From assembly GCA_018350325.1 (NCBI GenBank), contig JAEVLN010000007.1:773109-837108 (forward strand): a stretch of 64,000 bases of DNA, given 5' to 3'. The notes beneath the pieces were generated by a model. It was not told the origin of the DNA. It was given only the letters and a program-made list of their open reading frames with translations, and made no database searches. Positions 54,963 to 64,000 of the stretch are shown one piece after another (positions within the stretch are counted from its first letter, which is position 1; every line of letters begins with the position of its first letter). A program made the translations under genes and the position numbers. This DNA comes from Globodera rostochiensis (Eukaryota; Nematoda; Chromadorea; Rhabditida; Heteroderidae).

Positions 54963-56828
54963 TGAGCATTTTTAACAATTTGTATTAATTTCCTTTTATT
55001 TTTATAAATGTTTGTCATTTTTGAAAAAAATTTGCACTGAATGAGTCCCTAATTGGTTTTTGGAGTTTGGGTTAATAAAAATTTCAAAACGAATACTTGG
55101 AAATTTGAATTATCAAAAATTGTTCTTGTTCCCGCGGGATTCCTTTGCAAAATTTAACGGGATTTTTGCGGGAATTCCGTTCAGAATTCCCGTCCTGAAC
55201 AGTGTAAACTGTTCTTAGACTGTTCCAAATTAAAAATTTTCCAAGTGAAATTGAGTCTGAAATTTTAATTAAATGATGCTTTGGACAAAGTGTTCAATCA
55301 CTTGCTCGTGATGGTCGAGAGAACAAGCATTTTGAACCTTTAACGACGTAAAAAATATTTTTTTTTTGAAAAAAAACAATTTCTTTCGACCAATTGTTCG
55401 AATTCGGGGTAGGGTTCCACATACTGGTACTCACGTAGCTCGGATACGCTCTACGCACGAGTTATGAAGGGGGTTTAAAGCCATTTTTATTGAGGGGAAC
55501 GAGTTGGGTAAAAGGGAACGAGTTGGCGGGGAACGAGTCGTCCTTTTACCCGCTGGTGCTGGTACCAGGCCGGTGCGTTTTCAACCATTTTCAGGCTTTG
55601 TTTTTAATATTAATTGTTACCATTTCTGGTCTGCAAATTTTGCTCTGAGATTTTTTCAATAATGAAAGATATTTGCCAATGGCAACTTTTTTTACACTCT
55701 TGAATCATTCATATTGTTTATTTGATTAATTGTTCGGTAAAGTTAAAGAAGACTAGTCCCGATTTTTTTTTTTAATGACGATTTTATGCAATTCTGAGAA
55801 GTACATTGGGGTTGCCGATCGTATCACGAAAATGACATCAGTCCATCATAAGACATCATCTAATCTATGATTTAAATTTGGGATTCTTGAAAATTTTCCA
55901 TTGCCTCAAAAACGTGCAAAAAGCAAGAGTCGATCATTACTTGCCTTTGTGTTGTAGTTTTGCTGTTTCTTGAATTCGGTTCGGTAGCCAACTAGTGTAC
56001 GGCACGGTACGGTAATAGCGCGGTGTTTTTTACGATATTACCGATACGGTATACAGACGAAAAAATTTTTTTTAGGGATTTAGATTTTTTGGTACCGAAT
56101 ACCAACCGAGCCAAATCTGTTTACCGCGGTATTTTCGGTATTCGACAACGAATCGAAGCTCGTCGTAGGCCGATGATGTGTTAGAATTGTAATTTGATCC
56201 GTTTTTGAATTTGTTTAAATTGTTTAGCATTTTATCAAATTGTTACATTTTATCCATTTTTGTTCTAATTAGTCTTGGATCTCATTCCTTTTTTCTCGGG
56301 TCTCATCACTATTCTGGTTGTTTCTAATTGTGTAAGTTTGTCATCGTCCAATCTTGCGGAGGTTGGGGTGAACGACTAAATAATAAATATCGTATTGTTC
56401 TGTGCTAGGTGAATCTGATCACAAAACCGGCACATTTATCACCGACCACGGCCCAGGTTTACTAAGGTATTTTTGAACAAACCGATTTTATGCCCACTCT
56501 CGCTCGACCAGTGGAAAATTTTTGGAATTTTTTTTTTTTTTGATCAGCAAAAGTGGGTGAAATTTTTTTGCCTGGAATTTCATTTTGGCCATTCACTCAT
56601 AATCGATCGCCATTTTTATAAATGATAATTATTTAAGAAATTTTTGAGATAGAAAAATATTGATCGGATGAGATATTATTAAAGAATATATTTATGTAAA
56701 TGCCCATTTCAATTGTGCGCTGTCATTTATTACTTCAATCATTTTTTTATTAAAGCTAAAGAATATTTATTAATATTTGTGAAAAAATCTGTATATTTAT
56801 TATTTTTATTAAAGAAATTTGTGCGAAA
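54963..56828. other. Spacer between HTH-repeat paralogues
   Basis: No gene seen. Contains a single arm of the CAACTCGTTCCCC foldback family (55340-55545) and an ACCG-rich low-complexity patch (55985-56150). 56560-56760 resembles the 5' flank of the first paralogue (52150-52540), including AATCGATCG, as part of the gene-family duplication. Confidence 0.55.
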
Positions 56829-57949
56829 ATGGAAATATTTTGGTTTTTAATTTTGGCGGCATTCTTCGCAACAAATTCACTGGACAAAGCCGAATCCGTA
56901 AAAGTAAAATTGGAGCTCAAAACATTTGATGAAATATTCGGAGAAGGCTGGTGGGACAAAGGTGAAGCCGAAGATTTGAAAACGCCGGCGCCAACAAACT
57001 TTGGACAAAATGTCCATCACCAAATCGACCGGCAGAACACCCAACTTGGACAAATTGAACCCAATTTAACTGATCAGCTTGGACAAATTGAACCCAATTT
57101 AACTGATCAGCTTGGACAAATTGAACCCAATTTAACTGATCAGCTTGGACAAAATGAACCCAATTCAACTGATCAGAATCCTCCTCCCACAGAGTCTGAT
57201 CACTCTGATAATGCCAAAAATGGGGCAGAACAAAACGAAATAATCAAAGAAATTTCGTCAAACCAAAATATTGCTGAAGATGAGCGAAAACGTAAAATTG
57301 TCGACAAATTCCACGCAATTAAAGACGAATTTAAGCAAAAAGGACAATATTCGACAAAAGAAAGGAGTAAAATTGAGGAAAAAATTGCTAATCATTTAAA
57401 AGTCAGTCGCAAAAAAATATATAAATGGAAAAAAGAATTTGGCCTTAGTCGAAAGGTGTTTTATGAAAAAGAAGAACGTAAACATTTGGTTGAGAAATTT
57501 GATCGAATGAAAGCCGAATTAATGCGGGCCGGATTTAAAAATTCATATTATCACGAAATTGATGAAACTGTCGCAAAAAAATTGGGCATAAGTGATACAA
57601 CAATTTACAAATGGAAACGTAAATTTGGCCAAACCAGTGAGTATTTTAAGCTCAATTTAATTATTTATTTATTATAATTAAAAATTCTTTTACAGAACCA
57701 AAGAAATTCTCCCACAGCGAGCAAAAGGAATTGATGAAACGTTATTATCAAATTAAGGACCAAAAGACTAAAATTAGTGACAAGGACATTGTCAAAAGCT
57801 TGCAAATTGGAACAAACACTTTGTATAAATGGAAAAGGCAATTTAAACGGCAGGAATTGCATCCAAATTCTGTCGATGGACATTCTGTGGAAGAGAATGC
57901 CGCGGCAAATGTTCAGGAAATTGGGAACTCGAATTCGGGGAACATTTGA
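56829..57949 (+). CDS. Putative secreted triple helix-turn-helix repeat protein, paralogue 2
   Basis: Exons 56829-57636 and 57696-57949 (59-nt intron, same position and phase as paralogue 1) give 353 residues. Start MEIFWFLILAAFFATNS is signal-like. The repeat block is shorter: three LGQIEPNLTDQ units, a related LGQNEPNSTDQ unit and one NPPPTESDH. The three basic repeats are kept (HLKVSRKKIYKWKK, KLGISDTTIYKWKR, SLQIGTNTLYKWKR). In nucleotide sequence the first HTH repeat is nearly identical to paralogue 1, but the second lacks the QKRKLQSIEEKKDKRK linker and has a shorter one. Repeat-number change with a conserved frame indicates ongoing variation. Confidence 0.75.
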
Positions 57950-59413
57950 ATGAATGGTCAATGATCGAATCTGTGCCGATAAAAGCAGACATTCTAAACA
58001 CCGACCTCAAAATTTATGTTATTCTTTGGAAAAAAACCCACCCCGACTTCGCCGTTTCATAAATTTTTAAGTGTTTTTTTTTTGAAATATTTTTAATTTT
58101 TGACGTAACAAAGTCCATCCTTTCTTTAAAATGGACTTTTCTTGATTTTACGGCATTTGTTCTAATCCATATTCAATGGCATATGTTCCCTATTTTATGG
58201 CCTAATTTGTGGGCCGCCTGGCCCCAACTTCCGCCCACCTTTTTGCCCTAATTAAAAGGACACAATTCAAATTTAAATCGAATCGTCTGGCGTTCTGTCT
58301 GAGCAATTTTTGGCATAGGTAATATTTAAAATAAATGTTTCATATTTTGCCATTTTGGAGTGGGCTGCGTGTGATAATATGTTAATCGAACTTGTGCCGA
58401 TGATAGCAGGACACTGTCTTAATTTCAGGGCTGCGTTATCTGCGGATTTTTCCTCATTCTGTGGTTTTTGGGAAGGCCAATGAGGATTTTTTTTTGAAAT
58501 GCGGATTTTTGTGATCTTTTGAGATCCTTGTGGACTTTTTGTAGTTTTTTGGAAAAAAGACCAATAAAAAGCATTTTTTAACAAATTCGTTAAATCTTCA
58601 AAAAATTCCCGGCGGCGCCTATCGGCGCCGCCGAGCCTTTCCAATTCCCGAAAAAGCATCAAAAAATTACCGTATTTTTAAAATTTAGGTTGCAAATTCC
58701 TTAATAAATTGAGTAAAAAAAATTCTAAATTTTCTCGGCGGGGCCTATCGGCACCGCCGACCACCCCCGCCCCCCCCACCTTTTCCCAAAAAATGTTTTA
58801 TTTTAATGAAAAAGGTTCCCGGAAAATGCGTCAGTGATTATTAAAAGTCATGCAAAACATGTTTCTGAATGTTTTGGGGTCGAAGAATCCAATTCTGAGC
58901 TCTGTTACAACCAATTCCAAACCCCGGACCACTGACGCATTTTCCGGTCACCATGAAAAAATGTCGAATATGCGGATTTTAGGTACTAAAAGATTTCGGG
59001 TAATTTTACCCGAACCCGAAACCCTAAAATAGCCGAAATTTCTGGTAATTTTTACCTGAACCCGAAACCCTAAAAACACCCGAAATTTCGGGTAATTACT
59101 CTTTTTTGTGCTGTATCTTTGTCTCTATCGCACTCTATGTTCATCTTTCCTCTTAAAACTTTCACTATTTTCTCTGTTTTTGCGTTTTCTCTGCGCTCTG
59201 TAGTTTGTTAAATGCTCTCCTTACATTTTCTTCAGAATTGGGGAAGCTCCTGAAGAAAATTGGCCAACAAATGGACCAATTTTAGGGTTGCCAGCAGTGA
59301 AATTGATTTTCTGAGTGGCTCCAATTTTTTTATTCCCATTTATTGGTCTAAAAACACCATTTAAGTTATTTTATTTCATTTACATATTCAAATACCCAAC
59401 AATTATCCTTAAG
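57950..59413. other. Spacer with dispersed hairpin repeats
   Basis: No gene supported. Two copies of the GC-rich hairpin repeat (58609-58632 and 58735-58762) and repeated ACCCGAAATTTCGGGTAA words (58985-59100) occur in AT-rich DNA. Confidence 0.55.
58609..58632. repeat. Perfect 10-bp GC hairpin of a dispersed repeat
   Basis: CGGCGGCGCC-TATC-GGCGCCGCCG. Diverged copies of the same core with similar flanks (TTTCTCGGCGG..., GCTTAAGAAAAACGC) occur at about 45378, 46972, 51618 and 58735, and flank-only copies near 43735, 49850 and 51010. Confidence 0.8.
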
Positions 59414-60600
59414 ATGAATGAGTTTCGGCTTTTAATTTTGGTTTTATTCTTTGCAATAAATTCACTAAACAAAACCGAATCCGTTAAATTGGAGGAAACG
59501 CCACTCAAAACATTTGAAGAAATATTCGGAGAAGCCTGCTGGGACAAAGGTGAAGCCGAAGATTTGAAAACGCCGGCGCCAACAAACTTTGGACAAAATG
59601 TCCATCACCAAATCGACCGGCAGAACACCCAACTTGGACAAATTGAACCCAATTTAACTGATCAGCTTGGACAAATTGAACACAATTCAACTGATCAGCT
59701 TGGACAAAATGAACCCAATTCAACTGATCAGAATCCTCCTCCCACAGAGTCTGATCACTCTGAACAAATTGAACCCAATTCAACTGATCAGCTTGGACAA
59801 ATTGAACTCAATTCAACTGATCAGCTTGGACAAAGTGAACACAATTCAACTGATCAGAATACTCCTCACACAGAGTCTGATCAGTCTGATAATGACAAAA
59901 ATGGGGAAGAACTTATTGCTGAAGATGAGCGAAAACGTAAAATTGTCGACAAATTCCACGCAATAAAAGACGCATTTAAGCAAAAAGGGCAATTTTCGGC
60001 AAAAGAATGGAATCAAATTGAGGATAAAATTGCTAATCATTTAAAAGTCAGTCGCACAAAAATATATAAATGGAAAAAGACATTTGGCCTAAGTCAAAAA
60101 AGAAAATTGCAATGCATTGAAGAGAAAAAGGATAAACGTAAACATTTAATAGCGAAATTTGATCAGAGAAAAGCCGAGTTACAGCGGGCCGGATTCAAAA
60201 GTTTTTATCGTCACGAAATTGATGAAACTGTCACTAAAGAATTGGGCCTCAGTTTTAGAACAATTTACAGGTGGAAAAGTGAACTTGGCCAAACCAGTGA
60301 GTTTTTCGTGCCCAATTTTATTATTTATTTATTTTAATTAAAAATTCTTTTACAGCACCAAAACATAAACATACCCATAACGAACAAAAGAAATTGATTA
60401 AACGTTATTATGAAATTAAAGACAAAAAGCCAAAAATTAGTGACCAGGACATTGCCAAAAGGCTGAGCATCAGCAGATACACTTTGCATAAATGGAAAAA
60501 GCAATTTACACGACAGCAATTGCATCCAAATTCTGTCGATGGACATTCTGTGGAAGAGAATGCCGCGGCAAATGTTCAGGAAATTGAAAACTCGAATTAG
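59414..60600 (+). CDS. Putative secreted triple helix-turn-helix repeat protein, paralogue 3
   Basis: Exons 59414-60296 and 60356-60600 (59-nt intron, phase 1) give 375 residues. The ATG at 59414 (MNEFRLLILVLFFAINS) is preferred to upstream in-frame codons because it aligns with the starts of the other two paralogues. The repeat block mixes QIEPNSTDQ, NPPPTESDH and NTPHTESDQ units. Three basic repeats follow (HLKVSRTKIYKWKK, ELGLSFRTIYRWKS, RLSISRYTLHKWKK). The stretch 59920-60180 is almost identical to paralogue 1, while the rest is closer to paralogue 2, suggesting conversion between copies. Confidence 0.75.
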
Positions 60601-61443
60601 GAGAATATTTGAATTAATGGTGAATAATTTGGAAAAGAGGATTCGGAATTTCTCGCTTTTTTGACATATAAGCTTATTGAAATAACTTTTTATGGATTTT
60701 CTAATTGTTTAGCGAAAGTCCATTGTTTCGTAATGACATTGCAAAAGATAAAAAAACCCAAGACTTTCTCCCCGAGACTCTCGAACAATTTAGTACCAAA
60801 TGTCTTAAACTGAGCATAATATAAACAAGCAAATTTAGGTTAGATTTGGAAATTTTCTGTCAAAATGAGCAAAAAGTGCAATTAGTTATACAAAGGACTC
60901 CTAAGGAGCACTAATCTGTCTAGCTAATTAGATTAGCCCTTTTAATGACTCAAAATCGGAAATAGTCAAATGCATTTACTAGTTCGATTGGAACCCTGAA
61001 ATCAAGCTGGCTTAACTGCTTAGGCTTTAAAGTGTAATTCACTGTTCCATTCCATCAAATAAGATTAAGCCAATTAAACCCCTTCTTTTTTTATCGTATT
61101 TGAGTGAAAAATTCATTCCAAATTTGGCACATCATTGAAAAGTGATTTTGTTTTGTTCACCCAGCATTCGCCCCCCGTTTGCCATTGTGACGCCTGTGTT
61201 CACCAGATGCTCAATGTACGGAGTGGGCAGACGCCGTGCCTAAGCCTAAGACTTATTTGATCACGATCACAAAAGCAGCAAATTAAATCTCCGAAATGGT
61301 TTCAAAAAGCGACTAACAAAAAATTGACACCGATCAAACCATTAAATCCAGAGCTCCCGATCAGACAGAACCTCAAATCCAAATTTCGATCGGATCAAAT
61401 CACCAACATTGTTGATTATGTCTGATCTGACCGGACAAAAAGA
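60601..61443. other. AT-rich spacer, no gene seen
   Basis: AT-rich intergenic DNA with a short TAAGCCTAAG word near 61242. No coding sequence or clear repeat boundaries. Confidence 0.4.
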
Positions 61444-61521
61444 CATGCACTCCAGAATCAACAGGTTAATGCATGCAGAGAAGATGGCCAGCCCGAAAAG
61501 GATGAAGAACAGCGTGAAAGC
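61444..61521 (-). pseudogene. K2P (TASK-like) potassium channel helix fragment
   Basis: The minus strand encodes AFTLFFILFGLAIFSACINL followed by LILECM, which resembles the last transmembrane helix after the second pore of TASK-like two-pore potassium channels (FILFGLxxxSAxxNLLVLRFM type). No pore motif or other exon was seen nearby, and downstream codons do not continue the family. It is most likely a stray exon fragment; chance resemblance of a hydrophobic helix is possible. Confidence 0.4.
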
Positions 61522-61995
61522 TTGGCATCGAAGGGAGGGAGTACAACGAGGAGTTTGTTTGGTTATATAATCTTAAATTACCTAAACATATTCAAACAGT
61601 TCAAAATTTAGTTGAACGGACCAGGACAACAACCGCCATAAATTTTCTGATTTGATCCCAACTTAACTGGGATATAAGTAGAGGCCGAACCGATCGAGAT
61701 TCTCGATTGGTCCTCAAGCCCGATCTCTAGATGTTTGGCAATGTCTTCATAAAATGTAGCCGTGATAATTGCTTTCATAATATGTATTATAAGAAATGTT
61801 CGCTTATATCCATAGATTTGCTTTGAGGACCGATCGAGATGCAGAGAACTCGCACAAATCGAGTGAAAATTTTTATAGTCTGTCTTTATTGTCCGTCTTT
61901 TGCTATTTTTCATTGAGGGCCCTTATCTTGTCATTCTCTTTAATTTTTTGAATACTTTTCCGGGGATCAACCAACCATTCATTACCAAGTTTGAA
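61522..61995. other. Spacer with inverted GATCGAGA words
   Basis: No gene supported. ACCGATCGAGATTCTCGATT (near 61688) and GAGGACCGATCGAGATG (near 61825) form a local imperfect inverted repeat. Confidence 0.4.
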
Positions 61996-62498
61996 TCAAA
62001 ATGGACGCTGTGACAACAAATGTTGTCACTCAAATCGGCGTCATCGACGACATGTGCAACGCGTTCAACATCAGCATTAACAAAGGCGTTCATTTTACAC
62101 TCCCTTACAGAGGTACACAATCATAAATTTGTCATCAATTAAATTTTTTTATTTGAAAGAAAAAAACATAAATAGTGATCAGACAGGGCCCAGATTTATC
62201 CTCGATAGTCCTGGTCCAGATGATTTTGGAAATCGGACTACCCGAATTTCTTGACCCGGGCTCGGTTTGGGTATGATAAGTTGAGAAAATCCGGGAACCC
62301 GGACCCGGGTAATTTTTCTATGAATGACAACCCTAGTCTTGGCATTTAAAAAGTAACAGAAATTTAATTTTTTCATCATATTCAAAATTAAATTTAAAAA
62401 TATATTTTTTAATTTCAGGAAATGATGCTCACTTTGAAGCACCACACCCGGACCAAGTGTTCAATCATCCGGGTCAACACAATGCTTACACAAAATAA
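61996..62498 (+). pseudogene. Truncated duplicate of secreted gene (exons 3-4)
   Basis: 61996-62112 copies the second half of exon 3 of the secreted gene, with its GTACAC donor. 62419-62498 copies all of exon 4 with its TTTCAG acceptor and stop. The signal-peptide exon, exon 2 and the start of exon 3 are absent, and one G is lost near 62003 (ATGGACGC for ATGGGACGC). The conserved intron between them shows it is a DNA-level duplication, not a retrocopy. Confidence 0.85.
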
Positions 62499-63622
62499 AT
62501 TCTGATTTTTGGAAATTAATTACTGAAACCATATAGTTTAATAGATTTTGTTGGACGATTTTGAATTGTGCAATATTTTTAGTCTAGAATAACAAAATTG
62601 TCATCATTTAATAATAATAATTTTTAAATTTAAATACGATTGGGTCAACAAACTCATCTTTTACAAAGTTTGAAAATCTATACCTATTCTTAAATTATCC
62701 AAAATAAAACAATTGTATCATTAGAAAGCTCTTAAAGTTTAATCTATATATAAGCATAAACTAAGGGTTTGGACAAAATCAAGAAATTTATACGCAGAAA
62801 AGTTCGAAAACTTTGAAAATCTAAATTTTGGCAGTCGCAAATACAACTTCTTGGAAATGGATTTTTTAAATATTTTTAATTTGCATCAGTAAAATTATGC
62901 AAAGTACAACGATCAAGCCGGCGCTAATCAGGGTTTGTTTGACTTAGCCGAACAACTCAGAATCAATAGAAAATCACCAAAATTAACGAACTTTTCTCAA
63001 ATTTGGCATAAATTTCTAAATTTTCGATAAATTGACTATAACTTTTGAATTTAAAATTTCTTAAAAAATACGTAATGGGGTAAAAATTGCATTAAATAAA
63101 TCGTTAACCCTGTTACGAGGCAGGGTTAGAATCCTTAAGAAAAAATAAACCCGGGTTAGATGAGCGAAGCAAATTCAAATAAACCCGAGTTAAGTTTCGT
63201 CAACTCGGGTTAAAGAGGCAATAAACCCGGGTTAAGAGTTTTAGAAAATGTTCACACTAGGGTAGTGCACGGTCGGTTATACCGAAAATCTTTTTGGAAA
63301 AATTGCTTAACAAACAATCAAAAGTTCAATCTTTTCCTTTAAAATTTTCTTGTTAAGCTCAATTCATATCAATTTCGATTTAATTTTAATCAGTCGATGC
63401 TTTGAAAAAGTATTTTTTCGAACTTTTTGGAGAAAACTCTAGAGTGATGCGGATATGTAACAGGATTGAACTCAAAACCGGATCCTCAGGATTAACCCTG
63501 TAAAATTCTGTTAATCCTGAAATGGCTAAAAATACAGGATTCCGGACAGGATATCCTTGCAAAATCCTGCTTCAGGATCCATTCCTGCACGTATAAATAA
63601 AATTTTAAATTAAATATAAACC
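62499..63622. other. Continuation of segmental duplication with inserted repeats
   Basis: 62500-62880 matches 37070-37640 with gaps. 62895-62935 matches part of the membrane-protein last exon (GCAAAGTACAACGATC...). 63105-63240 holds palindromic AACCCGGGTTA words and 63450-63590 CAGGAT words. No gene. Confidence 0.6.
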
Positions 63623-63940
63623 CTACTTTACCCTCACTTTTGTTCCCTTTGTTGAATTGGTCATTTTGCTTAGACGATTACCAGTGCTTTTTCCAGCTTT
63701 TTCATAATCAATTTCATTTTGTTCGGCCAAAAAATTCATTGAATTTTCTGTTTTGTCCAAAATTGTGGTTATTGCAATTTGGCCATTTTTAATCAGGGAG
63801 CTTTTTATATTTATGAATATTTTGGCCAAATCTTGCACCAATTTAGCCACTTTTTTTTGACGCCCTATCAATTCGTAAAAATTGTCAAGTTTGAAGAAGT
63901 TAAAAAACAGCGATTGATTTTTCGGATGTTTCAACTCACT
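63623..63940 (-). pseudogene. Decayed duplicate of membrane-protein middle exon
   Basis: Matches 38866-39283 (QSLFFNFFKLDNFYEL..., SSLIKNGQIAITTILDKTEN), with the end of the exon deleted and rearranged after NFLAEQNE. No transmembrane exon in frame. Same orientation and distance relationship to the secreted-gene duplicate as in the parental locus. Confidence 0.75.
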
Positions 63941-64000
63941 GATTTTTGGATATTAATTACTGTGACTATATTCATAGTTTAATAAATTTTGTTGGTCGAT

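Noticed and set aside
61608..61913. 101-codon minus-strand ORF
   Set aside because: No recognisable domain and it overlaps a local inverted repeat; likely chance.

Overview
The window looks like AT-rich nuclear DNA of a plant-parasitic cyst nematode (Globodera/Heterodera type). The best clue is a minus-strand gene at 42513-48583. Its last exons rebuild a complete SPRY (B30.2) domain of the RanBPM/SPRYSEC-like kind that is hugely expanded in cyst nematodes, and one of its introns is GC-AG. Short introns, TTAGGC-containing palindromes and several secretion-signal genes fit this. No rRNA, CRISPR or bacterial feature was seen.

Left part (1-27679): a head-to-tail array of Helitron rolling-circle transposons. 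Elements abut through CTAG-T(T)A-TC junctions at 4456/4460, 5650/5651, 6580/6584, 24098/24101, 25088/25091 and 25997/26001, and the last one ends at 27679. The order is: 3' part of autonomous copy H0 (1-4456), non-autonomous N1 and N2, a complete ~17.5 kb autonomous copy H1 (6584-24098), then N3, N4 and N5. H1 has a long 5' non-coding region with a 56-bp perfect palindrome, a polypyrimidine tract, a 150-bp tandem repeat and an exon/intron-like repeat array. A multi-exon gene (11296-22696) follows, encoding RING-like zinc fingers, a Helitron HUH/two-tyrosine Rep, a PIF1-type helicase, a macro (ADP-ribose-binding) domain and an OTU cysteine protease. The macro and OTU exons keep reading phase through every inferred splice junction. 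Helitron-OTU is a known association; I know of no described Helitron with a macrodomain. A ~140-nt foldable module lies at the end of the OTU exon and again ~600 nt downstream, in both copies.

Middle part (27680-31570): a 29/30-bp satellite of about 130 units that begins directly at the 3' terminus of N5.

Right part (31.9-64 kb): host-type genes among MITEs and foldback repeats. There are two helical genes of unknown function on the minus strand, one with a signal peptide and a 15 x 21-bp coding repeat. A four-exon, 176-residue secreted-type protein lies at 35246-37067, facing a minus-strand single-pass membrane protein at 38587-39548. A decayed duplicate of that pair lies at 61996-63940. 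The SPRY gene has an array of coiled-coil exon cassettes. Three paralogues (53201-54499, 56829-57949, 59414-60600) combine a hydrophobic N-terminus, variable repeats with NxS/T sequons and three basic helix-turn-helix-like repeats; a decayed fourth member lies near 50.0-50.65 kb. These look like a secreted, possibly nucleic-acid-binding family and are candidate effectors. Two hAT-type MITEs have perfect 8-bp target duplications.

Exon models are hand-built from splice motifs and phase. Several loci contain single-base frameshifts that may be decay or assembly error.
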